A DNA stretch of 64,000 nt from Eubacterium sp. 14-2 (GCF_000403845.2 NZ_KE159567.1:814911-878910); one strand, 5' to 3'; shown: positions 48,113-56,803, numbered from the stretch's first letter. The notes: generated by a model from the letters alone, not told the origin. A program made the numbers and translations.

Positions 48113-48162
48113 AAAGGGCGCTGCCGGGAACGGCGGCAGAAAAATAAAGGAGGCACACGCCT

Positions 48163-48228
48163 ATGAAAAAACAGTTTATGGAAACAGCCCGCCTGCCACG
48201 CAGGGGGCGGCGGAAGGAGGGATGCTGA
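48163..48228 (+). CDS. 21-residue leader peptide, coupled to the next gene
   Basis: MKKQFMETARLPRRGRRKEGC with AAAGGAGG upstream of its ATG. Its TGA overlaps the ATG of the next gene (TGATG at 48226-48230), so ribosomes ending here can re-initiate. Basic, no known function; perhaps a translational coupler. Confidence 0.5.
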   Translation: MKKQFMETARLPRRGRRKEGC

Positions 48229-48506
48229 TGTTCACTGCGAAAGAACGCACACTTCTCACTTCCCCTTACTTCCGGCTCATCCGCCAGACGGATGACTTCT
48301 TTGAGGTCCAGTCCAGATGCACCAAACACTGCTGGATCGTCCAGAAACTTTCCTATGACCGGTATCCGGTCCGCATCTACCACAAGCACACGAAGGGGAC
48401 GGCCTACTACCATAGGCACGGCCATGCCAGCACGGTATCCTCCGCCGTCCGGCAGATCAAGAGCCACGATGTGTGGCAGCTAAACGGGAGGCGCGCCATG
48501 GCGTAA
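48228..48506 (+). CDS. phage cargo protein of unknown function
   Basis: 92 residues from ATG 48228, with AGGAGG 7 bp upstream; an in-frame ATG at 48222 is too near. MFTAKERTLLTSPYFRLIRQ, then FFEVQSRCTKHCWIVQKLSY and HKHTKGTAYYHRHGHASTV. Alpha/beta with several His and Cys, so possibly a metal-binding protein. It is coupled to the 21-residue leader and lies under promoter module copy G. Confidence 0.62.
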   Translation: MFTAKERTLLTSPYFRLIRQTDDFFEVQSRCTKHCWIVQKLSYDRYPVRIYHKHTKGTAYYHRHGHASTVSSAVRQIKSHDVWQLNGRRAMA

Positions 48507-48528
48507 AGCCCGGCGCGAATAGTGACAA

Positions 48529-48563
48529 GCCCGCGGCACATAAAATGTCGTGGGCCATTTTTT
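48529..48563 (+). terminator. terminator after the last cargo unit
   Basis: GCCCGCGGCA (48529-48538) pairs with TGTCGTGGGC (48546-48555) with G-T pairs, then CCA and six T. Confidence 0.65.
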
Positions 48564-48706
48564 GATTTCAGGGGGTTCAGTTCCCCCGTTTCCGTGGCCT
48601 ATATGTGAAAGCTATTTTTCCGCACGGCGGGAGGCGCAGAAAAAATGCCGATGCAACCGTCCGATTCCCGTCCCTGCGGTGGCATATGGCAGGAGGTGTG
48701 TTTTTC

Positions 48707-49132
48707 ATGACGGAGGAACAGAAAAGGAAGGTTTCAGACCTGCGGCGGGCAGGCATGGGATATACGGAGACGGCAAGGCTGGCGGGCGTGTCCAGGGACG
48801 CGGTGCGCAGCTTCTGCAGGAGGAACGGCCTGGCGGGGCAGGCGGCGCAGGACGGGCAGGAGGACGCCCAGGCGCAGGAAGGCATCTGCCGGAAATGCGG
48901 GAAGCCGCTGCAGCAGACGGCGGGCGTGAAGCGGCGGGCGTTCTGCTCCAGGGAGTGCCGGGAGAAGTGGTGGCACGGGCATCCGGAGCAGATAAGGCAG
49001 AGGGCGGTCTATTCCTTCACCTGCGCCAGGTGCGGGGAGCAGTTTGACGTCTATGGGGATTCCAGGAGGAAATACTGCTCCCACGGGTGCTATATAAAAG
49101 CCAGGTTCGGGGGAGGCGGCGCAGATGAGTGA
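48707..49132 (+). CDS. HTH and zinc-finger regulator next to the recombinases
   Basis: 141 residues from ATG 48707, 10 bp after AGGAGG. Residues 1-42 are a helix-turn-helix like sigma region 4 or resolvase ends (KVSDLRRAGMGYTETARLAG, then VSRDAVRSFCRRNGL). Residues 57-90 hold CRKCGKPL with FCSRECREKWW. A second finger, FTCARCGEQFDVYGDSRRKY with CSHGCY, follows near 105-130. Similar proteins sit upstream of paired serine recombinases in Clostridia elements. Probably a regulator or a recombination helper. Confidence 0.72.
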   Translation: MTEEQKRKVSDLRRAGMGYTETARLAGVSRDAVRSFCRRNGLAGQAAQDGQEDAQAQEGICRKCGKPLQQTAGVKRRAFCSRECREKWWHGHPEQIRQRAVYSFTCARCGEQFDVYGDSRRKYCSHGCYIKARFGGGGADE

Positions 49133-49301
49133 GGGGGAATTCCGCGCGGAGATGCGCTACCGGATGTCGCTTGCCGTGGCGCGGGCGATGCTCGAAGAAG
49201 GCGCCATCACCAAAGAGGAATATTCGGAAATTGATACAATACTTTTGCAGAAACACCGGCCAATTCTGGGTACATTATTAGCCGGAAAAACCTTGCAATA
49301 A
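49125..49301 (+). CDS. small SHOCT-like protein of the integration module
   Basis: 58 residues overlapping the previous gene by 8 bp. MSEGEFRAEMRYRMSLAVAR and AMLEEGAITKEEYSEIDTIL resemble the short SHOCT helix pair; the end is KHRPILGTLLAGKTLQ. Small proteins of this type stand directly before serine recombinases in related elements, possibly as a recombination directionality factor (inference). Confidence 0.72.
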   Translation: MSEGEFRAEMRYRMSLAVARAMLEEGAITKEEYSEIDTILLQKHRPILGTLLAGKTLQ

Positions 49302-49346
49302 GTGCGGTCTGGAGTGATGAATGGTAGCGGAAAGGAGTGGTTTCTA

Positions 49347-50900
49347 TTGAAGAAAATCAGAAAAATCGAGCCGGCCATCCCCGCACTGGCAGGGCGGAAA
49401 AAGGTGGCCGCCTATGCCCGTGTTTCGAGGGACACGGAGCGGCTCATGAATTCCGTTTCCGCACAGATAAGCCATTACAGCGCGCTCATCCAGAACAATC
49501 CGGAATGGGAATACGCAGGGGTGTACGCGGACTGCGGGATATCCGGGACAGGGACGGCCAGGCGCGGCGAATTCTTAAGGATGCTCGCCGACTGCGAGGC
49601 GGGCAGGATCAACATCATCCTGACGAAATCCATCAGCCGCTTCGCAAGGAACACGGTCGACCTTCTGGAGACGGTCAGGCATTTGAAGTCCCTCGGCATC
49701 GAGGTGCGGTTCGAGAAGGAACACATCAATTCGCTTTCAGAGGATGGGGAGCTGATGCTCTCGCTCCTGGCGTCCTTTGCACAGGAGGAGAGCCGGAGCA
49801 TCTCGGAAAACGTGAAGTGGGGAGTCAGGCGGCGGTTCCAGTCCGGCGAGATCGGGACGGCGAACAAGCACATCCTCGGATACCGGTATGATGAGGATGA
49901 GAAAAAATATGTCATCATACCGGAAGAGGCGGAAGCAGTCCGCTGGATGTTCCAGATGTACATTGACGGCGTTTCCTTCCGCCGGATTGCGGAGAACATG
50001 AACAGGGTGGGCATCCGCACCACTCTTGGCAACGATTTCCAGGAAGCCTCGGTGCGGCAGCTCATTTTCAACGAGGTCTATGCCGGCGACATCCGGCGGC
50101 AGAAATGCTACATGGCGGACCCCATCACCAAGGCAAAGGTAAAGAACGGCGGGGAGCTGCCGCAGTATTACATGGCAGACTGCCATGAAGCCATCATTGA
50201 CCGGGAAACCTACGCAAAGGTCCAGGCGGAGATAGAACGGCGGGCGGGGCTTGTCAATCCCGCCTACCCTTTTACAGGGAAGATGAAATGCGGCGTCTGC
50301 GGGCAGCCGTTCACACGGAAGAAAGGGACCATAAGGGGGAAGACCTATGTACACTGGATATGCCGCTCCAAAAAGGAGACGGGCATGAGCTGCACCAGCG
50401 TGAATTTCAGCGAGGAAGAGCTGGAGCGGATTTCGGCGCGGATGCTTGGAATGGATGAGTTTGACGGGGCTGTGTTTGAAAAGGCTGTCCGGGGCATCAC
50501 CGTCATGGAAAACGGGGACCTGGAATTCCATCTCACCGGCGGGGAGACGAAAGTCTGGAAGAACCTGCACCTGGACCCGCCCAGGCACATCGCCACGGTC
50601 ACGGACTGCTTCCAGGGGAAGATACGGTGCGCCGCCTGCGGGAATACATACCACCGGGTGAACGGCGCGGGGAAGTGGGTGTACTGGTACTGCATCGGCA
50701 AGAAAAGGAAGAATGTGGAGTGCCATAACCCAAACTGCACCGATTACAAGCTGAGGCAGGTTTCCGCGCACATGATGGGGCTGGAGGAATTTGACGAAGC
50801 GGAGTTTGAAAAGCAGATAGAGGAAATCACGGCATTTCCGGATGGCAGCCTGGAATTCAATTTTTATGGAGGGAGGAAAGAGCGATGGCAAAGAGCGTGA
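49347..50900 (+). CDS. large serine recombinase (integrase) 1
   Basis: 517 residues from TTG 49347, with AAAGGAG 9 bp upstream; an upstream ATG at 49317 has no ribosome site. Catalytic domain: KKVAAYARVSRDTE with S27, then ISGTGTARRGEFLRMLADCE and LTKSISRFARNTVDLLETVR. The recombinase domain starts HILGYRYDEDEKKYVIIPEE. The zinc ribbon GKMKCGVCGQPFTRKKG recurs, as a second related ribbon GKIRCAACGNTYHRVNG near 430. Its stop overlaps the next gene by 16 bp. Confidence 0.93.
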   Translation: MKKIRKIEPAIPALAGRKKVAAYARVSRDTERLMNSVSAQISHYSALIQNNPEWEYAGVYADCGISGTGTARRGEFLRMLADCEAGRINIILTKSISRFARNTVDLLETVRHLKSLGIEVRFEKEHINSLSEDGELMLSLLASFAQEESRSISENVKWGVRRRFQSGEIGTANKHILGYRYDEDEKKYVIIPEEAEAVRWMFQMYIDGVSFRRIAENMNRVGIRTTLGNDFQEASVRQLIFNEVYAGDIRRQKCYMADPITKAKVKNGGELPQYYMADCHEAIIDRETYAKVQAEIERRAGLVNPAYPFTGKMKCGVCGQPFTRKKGTIRGKTYVHWICRSKKETGMSCTSVNFSEEELERISARMLGMDEFDGAVFEKAVRGITVMENGDLEFHLTGGETKVWKNLHLDPPRHIATVTDCFQGKIRCAACGNTYHRVNGAGKWVYWYCIGKKRKNVECHNPNCTDYKLRQVSAHMMGLEEFDEAEFEKQIEEITAFPDGSLEFNFYGGRKERWQRA

Positions 50901-52462
50901 TCACGATACCGGCCACGGTGAACAGGCACACGGCGGCGCCGATAGGCAGCTATAAAAAACGCAGGGTGGCCGCCTATGCCCGCGTCTCCACCGACCATGA
51001 GGAGCAGCAGAGCAGCTACGAGGCGCAGGTGGACTATTACACGAACTACATCAACGGGCGCGAGGATTGGGAATTCGTATCTGTATATGCGGACGAAGGC
51101 ATAACCGGCTGTAACACGAAAAAGCGCGACGGCTTCAACAAAATGGTGGAGGACGCGCTTTCCGGCGCCATCGACCTCATCATCACCAAGAGCGTCTCCC
51201 GCTTCGCAAGGAACACGGTGGACAGCCTCACGACCATCCGGAAGCTGAAGGAGAACAGGGTGGAGTGCTACTTCGAGAAAGAGAACATCTGGACGTTTGA
51301 CAGCAAGGGCGAGCTGCTCCTTACCATCATGTCCTCGCTGGCGCAGGAGGAGAGCCGGAGCATCTCGGAGAACTGCACCTGGGGGCAGAGGAAGCGGTTC
51401 GCGGACGGCAAGGTCACGGTGCCGTTCAAGCGGTTCCTGGGCTACGACCGGGGCGAAGATGGAAACCTCGTCATCAACGAGGAACAGGCGGAGACCGTCC
51501 GCAGGATTTACGGCCTCTTCCTGCAGGGGCGCTCGCCCCACGCAATCGCAAAACTGCTGACGGCGGAGGGCATCCCATCGCCCGGTGGCAAGGAGGCATG
51601 GTCTTCCAGCACGGTCAAAAGCATTCTTACCAACGAAAAATATAAAGGCGACGCTCTCCTGCAGAAGGTGTACACGGTGGACTTCCTCACCAAGCAGAAG
51701 AAGGTAAACGAGGGCGAGGTGCCGCAGTATTATGTGGAGAACAACCACCAGACCATCATCAGCCCCTCCGTGTTCGAGGAGGCGCAGCACCAGATGGCGG
51801 CCAGGCATTCCGGGAAGAACCGGGCGGGCAGCATGGGCGTATTCTCCGGCCGGATAAAATGTGCGGACTGCGGGGGCTGGTATGGCTCCAAGGTGTGGCA
51901 TTCCAACAGCAAGTACCGCAAGACCATCTGGCAGTGCAACCACAAGTTTGACGGCGGGGAGAAATGCGGCACGCCCCACCTTGACGAGGAAACCATCAAA
52001 CAGCTTTTCCTGAAAGCGGCCAATGCCATCTTTGCAGAAAAGGACGGGGTGCGGGAGGATTACGATTCCATAAAAGACACGCTTTTCGGCACCGCGGAGC
52101 TGGAGACGGAGCGCCTGCGGCTGCAGGAGGAGATGAACGTGGTGGCGGAGCTGATTGAACAGTGCGTGGCGGAGAATGCCCGCGTCGCCCTTGACCAGAC
52201 GGAGTACCAGAAAAAGTATGACGGGCTGGCGGGGCGGTTCAACAGGGCGAAGGGGCGGCTTTCGGAAGTCAGCCAGGCCATCACGGAGCGGCAGGCGAAG
52301 CGGGAGAAGATCGGGAGGTTTGTTTCCGCCCTGGAAAAGCGGGACGGCCCGCTCACGGAATTTAACGAGGACGACTGGTACAGCCTTGTGGAGTACGCCA
52401 CGGTGTACAGCAGGGAGGACATCCGCTTCACTTTCAAGAACGGGATGGAGATAAAGGCATGA
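50885..52462 (+). CDS. large serine recombinase (integrase) 2
   Basis: 525 residues. Catalytic domain RRVAAYARVSTDHEEQQS with S35, ITGCNTKKRDGFNKMVEDAL and ITKSVSRFARNTVDSLTTIR. FKRFLGYDRGEDGNLVINEE begins the recombinase domain. The zinc ribbon is GRIKCADCGGWYGSKVW, followed by a coiled coil at about 395-470. Both recombinases have all key residues, and adjacent pairs are known in Clostridia elements where both may be needed. They carry out integration and excision, probably with the SHOCT-like protein. Confidence 0.93.
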   Translation: MAKSVITIPATVNRHTAAPIGSYKKRRVAAYARVSTDHEEQQSSYEAQVDYYTNYINGREDWEFVSVYADEGITGCNTKKRDGFNKMVEDALSGAIDLIITKSVSRFARNTVDSLTTIRKLKENRVECYFEKENIWTFDSKGELLLTIMSSLAQEESRSISENCTWGQRKRFADGKVTVPFKRFLGYDRGEDGNLVINEEQAETVRRIYGLFLQGRSPHAIAKLLTAEGIPSPGGKEAWSSSTVKSILTNEKYKGDALLQKVYTVDFLTKQKKVNEGEVPQYYVENNHQTIISPSVFEEAQHQMAARHSGKNRAGSMGVFSGRIKCADCGGWYGSKVWHSNSKYRKTIWQCNHKFDGGEKCGTPHLDEETIKQLFLKAANAIFAEKDGVREDYDSIKDTLFGTAELETERLRLQEEMNVVAELIEQCVAENARVALDQTEYQKKYDGLAGRFNRAKGRLSEVSQAITERQAKREKIGRFVSALEKRDGPLTEFNEDDWYSLVEYATVYSREDIRFTFKNGMEIKA

Positions 52463-52471
52463 GAATATAGT

Positions 52472-52504
52472 CCCCCGGAGCAGGGAAGAAAACGGCTCCG
52501 GGGG
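52472..52504 (+). terminator. hairpin after the recombinase operon
   Basis: CCCCCGGAGC (52472-52481) pairs perfectly with GCTCCGGGGG (52495-52504). The T run is weak. Confidence 0.6.
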
Positions 52505-52544
52505 ATTCTGTGTGGTTAATGTTTATGCTGCTATTTGTGTGGGA

Positions 52545-53549
52545 TCATGCTTTGATGGGAAAGCTGATTTCTGCATCATTCTTTGGCTTTATCTGGAATA
52601 CCATCCGCCACTGCACTTCTGACACAGGCTCAAAATGCAGGGAGGAAGCTGCCATCCGTTTGTCAGGAGCGGCATTTTTCCCGGCCATAAAAACTGCTGT
52701 GGGGCCGTCTGGCCCGCCCGGCGGCCCTTGGGCATCACCCATTCTTGGGTGGTCGCCTTCTGCGCAGTCGCGGATGCAAAAAAGGCTGCGGTCTATTTCT
52801 GGTGCAATGCTGTAAGAGAGTATCTGGCAGTATTCTGGGTAAACCACACCTTTCGCTCCAATTTCTGCGAAGCTGTTCCTGATCTGTTCGCAACTATGCA
52901 GTGTCAGGGTGTATTCCTGACCGGTTATGGGATGGGCTGTCTTTACCGTTTTGCCATCACAGGAAACGTCAGAGGAAAAATGCCCCGCAGTGATGGAGAT
53001 TAAGTTTGCCCGGAAAGCAAGTGATATTTTCTGAGGGGACAGTATCGGTTCTCCGTCCCAATTATAGGAAAGCCGCTCAAAATACCAGCAGCATCCCTTG
53101 TCGCAGCCATAAGTCCCCATCCATTCCTCGGCAGATTTATTATTTTCAAATCCGTCCTCGCTGGCTGGATTGGCATTCCCCATCTGAATTATATTTTCCG
53201 GATACCATCTCAGGCTGCTGCTCATGCGGCGCACCAGTGGCGTACCATCAAGGCATATTTCTACGGCAAATTCCCTGCTTCCGGGGTTGTCCGCATCTAT
53301 CTGCTCAAATTCTTCTGGGGTTTTTAGGGACATCCGCCGCTCATAATCCCATTTTTTCAGAAATGCCGCCATATCTTCTATCGGGATTTTTGCGCATACA
53401 TCGAGGGCGGCGCCTGCTTTGCCTACATAGACTGTTGGGATAAGTATTTCCTGTTCTCCCCAAAGAAAAGAGTGATTGACAGGGAGGGCTGTCAGCTTGG
53501 TTTCAGGCGAGCCTTTCCCCCATATATTGTTATCATGGTATACGTCCAT
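52545..53549 (-). CDS. hypothetical protein with GGPDGPT motif
   Basis: 334 residues on the minus strand from ATG 53549 with AAGGAGG upstream. Soluble, no signal peptide. SETKLTALPVNHSFLW-like start, a middle DGTPLVRRMSSSLRWYPENI and a late segment GPPGGPDGPTAVFMAGKN (about residues 279-296), the same kind of motif as in the 10573 protein. The rest of the two proteins is unlike. I do not recognise a function. The promoter TATAAT lies at 53587-53582. Confidence 0.65.
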   Translation of the reverse strand: MDVYHDNNIWGKGSPETKLTALPVNHSFLWGEQEILIPTVYVGKAGAALDVCAKIPIEDMAAFLKKWDYERRMSLKTPEEFEQIDADNPGSREFAVEICLDGTPLVRRMSSSLRWYPENIIQMGNANPASEDGFENNKSAEEWMGTYGCDKGCCWYFERLSYNWDGEPILSPQKISLAFRANLISITAGHFSSDVSCDGKTVKTAHPITGQEYTLTLHSCEQIRNSFAEIGAKGVVYPEYCQILSYSIAPEIDRSLFCIRDCAEGDHPRMGDAQGPPGGPDGPTAVFMAGKNAAPDKRMAASSLHFEPVSEVQWRMVFQIKPKNDAEISFPIKA

Positions 53550-53581
53550 TCCGTGTGCCTCCTTAAGTGTTCAATGAAGCA

Positions 53582-53612
53582 ATTATACCACGGATGCCAG
53601 GATATTTCCAAA
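53582..53612 (-). promoter_or_regulatory. promoter of the GGPDGPT-motif gene
   Basis: On the minus strand TTGGAA, 18 bp, then a perfect TATAAT (53587-53582), 33 bp before the ATG, with AAGGAGG between. Confidence 0.6.
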
Positions 53613-53629
53613 GCTTTTGATTTTTTATG

Positions 53630-53763
53630 GGAAAAATCACGGAGTATAGGAAAAATCGTGGAGTATGGGGAAAAATCACGGGGTATAGGAAAATCATGGA
53701 GTATGATAAAAAATCGCGGGGTATCGGTAAAAAATCATGGGGTTTAAGGAAAAATCAAATTGT
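53630..53763 (+). repeat. seven tandem 19-21 bp repeats
   Basis: Seven imperfect units of consensus GGAAAAATCAYGGRGTATR start at 53630, 53649, 53669, 53688, 53707, 53728 and 53748. The last is partial. Units drift from each other by one to five bases and the period is not strictly constant. They end exactly where recombinase homology begins. Too irregular and spacer-less for CRISPR; they look like iterons or protein-binding arrays. Confidence 0.75.
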
Positions 53764-55251
53764 ATCAAAGACAGCGTTTACATAGATGACGGATATTCAG
53801 GCACCAACTTCAATAGACCATCGTTTCAACAAATGATTGCGGATATCGAAGCTGGGCACGTGGATTGCGTCATAACGGAAGACCTGTCCAGACTTGGCAG
53901 AAATTATCTAGAAAGCGGGGCATATATTGAGGTATTTTTCCCGAACCATCATGTCCGTTATATTGCTGTCAATGATGGTGTAGATTCAGCGAATAGCGGC
54001 GAGATGGACATCACTCCATTCAAGAACATCTTAAATGAATTTTATTCGCGGGATATTTCCAAAAAAGTAAAATCTGGCAAGTATATCCGTGCCTGCCAAG
54101 GCGAATTTATGGGAGTCCATGCTCCCTTCGGTTGCAAAAAAGACCCGGCAGACAAGAACCATCTGATTACGGATGAAGAGACAGCGCCGACAGTCCGTTA
54201 TATTTTCCAGCTTGCTTTGAAAGGCTATGGGAATAATAAAATCGGGAAAGTCCTTTATCAAGAGAAAATTCCGAAATCAGCCTATTATAAGCAGGAGTAT
54301 TTTGGGAAATTTTTGATTGCAGATGATGACGCTTATAACTGGAAACAGGAAACGGTTTTCCGTATTCTCCGCAATCCGCTGTATAAAGGTTATTTTTGGG
54401 TACAGAGGTATGATAAGAAGCATTTTAAACAGCAGACAAGAGGTTATATCCCGATTAAGGAACGTATAGTTATACCCAGCAACCATGAAGCCATTGTGGA
54501 CGAGCATACATGGAATACCGTGCAGGAAATCTTTGACAGGCATACAAAAGTGAAGCCTTGTACTTCTGGTTATGACAACAAGTTCCGAGGGATTTTAAAA
54601 TGCGCCGATTGTGGAAATAACCTGATTATCCATACGGACGGAAGGAACCCGAACAGACCTTTGCTTGAAAAGACGTATTACCAGTGCCGCATCTATCGTG
54701 TAAGAGGGACGAAGTTCTGCAGCCAGCACCGCATCAGCGCGGGGGCGCTGGAAGAATTGTTTTTTTCCGATATCCAGTTCCATGCAGGAAAAGTCATTAA
54801 AAACCGGGAGAAATTCATGAGGAAAGTGCTTGGCCAGATGGATATGTCATCGGCAAACAGGAGGACAAATATTGATAAAAAAGTGACTGTCTTAGAGAAA
54901 AAGTTAAAAGAATCTGATAAACAATTCATTAAGCTGTATAGTGACTGGTCGAAGCAGATGATATCGGAGCAACAGTTCCGGTTGCTGTCTGCGCATTTTG
55001 AGCAGGAAAAGAAAGACTATACAGAGCAAATCGAAAAGTTAAGAGCGATGGCAGAAAATTTGGAGGACAGCGCAGATAAAGCGGAACGCCTTGCCGATGA
55101 AATGGCGGAATGTGCCGAGATTAAGGAGTTGACCACAGAGATCGTCAATCGCCTGATCGAAAAGATTGAGGTTTCGGAACCTCAGACCATCAATGGAGAG
55201 AAAGTCCAGAATATTAGGATTTTCTATAAGTTTGTTGGGGAAATCAATTAA
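53737..55251 (+). pseudogene. serine recombinase lacking its catalytic N-terminus
   Basis: About 495 residues align with large serine recombinases from YIDDGYSGTNFNRPSFQQMI onward, then EDLSRLGRNYLESGAYIEVF. The first 60-70 residues, with the catalytic serine (usually in Y-x-R-x-S), are missing. An ATG at 53737 lies in the repeat array and is not a natural start. The remainder is intact: recombinase domain, zinc ribbon LKCADCGNNLIIHTDG, coiled coil. It is unrelated in detail to the two prophage recombinases and resembles the TnpX group of Tn4451-like elements. Confidence 0.85.
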
Positions 55252-55259
55252 AAATCCAT

Positions 55260-55856
55260 TTATGTATCTGCAATACTGGGGGCAGTGATTAAACTGGTAT
55301 AGTGTCCGGTGACAGCATGGGAATTCTGCTTCACCCAGTCATTTTTTTCTCCATACCACTGTTCAATCCCCTGCATCAGCCCGGAGTAATTCCATGCCAG
55401 ATTCTCAGCCCAGCTCTGCTGGTTATTTCTGCGGATACTGAAACAGGTCAGCCCGTTTGGACGGGTATGGCTTTCATTTACGGTACTTTCCGCCGCCCTG
55501 AGCTGTGCAATCCATTCCAGATCAGAGGACCATTTCATGGGCACATAATCTGCCATGGTGAGTTTTCGCCCGTTGGAAGGATTGGGATAGCCTTTTTCGC
55601 AGGCCTCTTTGCGGATGGCGTTGATTCTGTTGAGGATGGCAGATTTGTCTTTCTGCTCAAAGGTGCCGGAAACACCCACAAGGATATTGCCGTTCCCCGC
55701 TTTGCTCCTGTCCGAGGGGCGGGAGGGGGCTGCCTGAACGATGCCGGACATCTGAAACAGCGACAGCGTGAAAATCAGTAAAAACGTGATCAGTTTTGAC
55801 GGGCAATGTTTTCTTTCTGATGAAACGGGAAGGACAGTATGTTGGGGTTTGGTCAT
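55260..55856 (-). CDS. secreted CAP-domain protein, C-terminally truncated
   Basis: 198 residues on the minus strand. A long signal peptide (ITFLLIFTLSLFQMSGIVQA, cleavage near residue 42) precedes a CAP (SCP/PR1-like) domain: LNRINAIRKEACEKGYPNPS, LEWIAQLRAAESTVNESHTR, WAENLAWNYSGLMQGIEQWY, HAVTGHYTSLI. The CAP fold normally runs on after GHYTSLI with a final strand pair; here it ends with eight odd residues beside the recombinase remnant. The truncation therefore looks like insertion damage. AAAGGAG precedes the ATG. Confidence 0.78.
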   Translation of the reverse strand: MTKPQHTVLPVSSERKHCPSKLITFLLIFTLSLFQMSGIVQAAPSRPSDRSKAGNGNILVGVSGTFEQKDKSAILNRINAIRKEACEKGYPNPSNGRKLTMADYVPMKWSSDLEWIAQLRAAESTVNESHTRPNGLTCFSIRRNNQQSWAENLAWNYSGLMQGIEQWYGEKNDWVKQNSHAVTGHYTSLITAPSIADT

Positions 55857-55881
55857 TGTATTCTCCTTTCAGATAAAAATA

Positions 55882-55912
55882 TGGCAGGGTATGGGTGCTC
55901 CATACTCTGCCA
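55882..55912 (-). terminator. terminator of the ABC transporter operon
   Basis: TGGCAGGGTATGG (55882-55894) pairs with CCATACTCTGCCA (55900-55912) with one mismatch. On the minus strand a T-rich stretch follows. It closes the operon before the CAP gene. Confidence 0.75.
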
Positions 55913-55936
55913 CAGATGCTTTTATTATGTCAGTTT

Positions 55937-56803
55937 CTAGCCTTTTACACCACCGGATGCAAGACCGCTGACCAGATTCTTTTCGATAATTGCAAACAGA
56001 ATAACCACCGGAGCGATTGCAAACAGAGAAGCAGAGAACAGATACTGCCATTCAATCATGTTGTAACCGTTAAAGATGTTGATACCTACTGTCAGAGGCT
56101 TGTTCAGGTCATCTGAAATCAGTGTCAGCGCCACGGTATACTCGTTCCAGGCGTTGATAAATACAAAAATCAGAGTAGTTACAATACCAGGGGCCGCTAC
56201 CGGAAGCAGGATTTTTATCATGGCTTCCAGACGGTTGCAGCCGTCTATTTTGGCAGCCTGTTCCATCTCAGAAGAAATACTCATGAAAGTACCCCGCAGC
56301 AGCCAGATGGTAAATGCCTGATTAAAAGCGGCATTGATAAAGATTAATCCAAGAATGCTGTTAGTCAGGTTTAAGGTCATCATGACTTTGTAAATACCAA
56401 TCAGAAGAACTACCGGTGCAAACATCTGGGAAACAATAACAAAGCCCAGGAAAATAATATCGCCTTTGAATTTCATACGGGATAAAGCATAAGCTGCAGG
56501 AATTCCGCAGAGCAGAGCGATAATTGTGGAACCTCCTGCAATCAGAACAGAATTCAGCATGTATTTTGCCATGGGAGCTCTGTCCCATATATCCGTAAAG
56601 TTGGACCACAGAACGTTTTTCGGCAGAATAGTACCCTGTGCGGAGAATATCTCGGAACGATCCTTTAATGAAGTGCAGAGCATGGCAAAATACGGGTAAA
56701 GAATCAGTGCACATATAATAAATACAACCAGGTACAGGAGAATCTTCAGTGTAAGTTTTTTGCCGTTTACAGGCTTCTTTACGTTTTCATTCATTTTATT
56801 CAT
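55937..56803 (-). CDS. carbohydrate ABC transporter permease, MalG type
   Basis: 288 residues with six membrane helices. The EAA loop EMEQAAKIDGCNRLEAMIKI, ending LLPVAAPGI, contacts the ATPase. Last gene of a three-gene sugar import operon on the minus strand; it overlaps the previous permease by 8 bp. The ATPase is not encoded here and is presumably a shared MsmK-like protein. Substrate unknown. Confidence 0.93.
   Translation of the reverse strand: MNKMNENVKKPVNGKKLTLKILLYLVVFIICALILYPYFAMLCTSLKDRSEIFSAQGTILPKNVLWSNFTDIWDRAPMAKYMLNSVLIAGGSTIIALLCGIPAAYALSRMKFKGDIIFLGFVIVSQMFAPVVLLIGIYKVMMTLNLTNSILGLIFINAAFNQAFTIWLLRGTFMSISSEMEQAAKIDGCNRLEAMIKILLPVAAPGIVTTLIFVFINAWNEYTVALTLISDDLNKPLTVGINIFNGYNMIEWQYLFSASLFAIAPVVILFAIIEKNLVSGLASGGVKG

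Larger units (their letters stand above)
12495..52462 (+). mobile_element. apparently complete HK97-type siphovirus prophage with serine integrases (ends approximate)
   Basis: About 40 kb of almost entirely plus-strand genes in classic order: regulation, replication, terminase, head, tail, lysis, integration. G+C is clearly higher than in the flanks. All structural steps are present: both terminase subunits, portal, protease, capsid, four connector genes, tail tube, chaperones, tape measure, baseplate, fibre, holin and endolysin. No large gene is obviously broken. Two large serine recombinases end it. Their att cores are too short to find by eye, so the left edge could lie a few hundred bases further left. 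I recognise no CI-type repressor. Confidence 0.85.

Noticed and set aside
12495-52504. Exact att cores of the prophage
   Set aside because: Serine-integrase cores can be 2-10 bp; I found no direct repeat convincing enough to state.
53630-53763. Tandem repeats as a CRISPR array
   Set aside because: Units are 19-21 bp with no unique spacers and drift in sequence; no cas genes are present.
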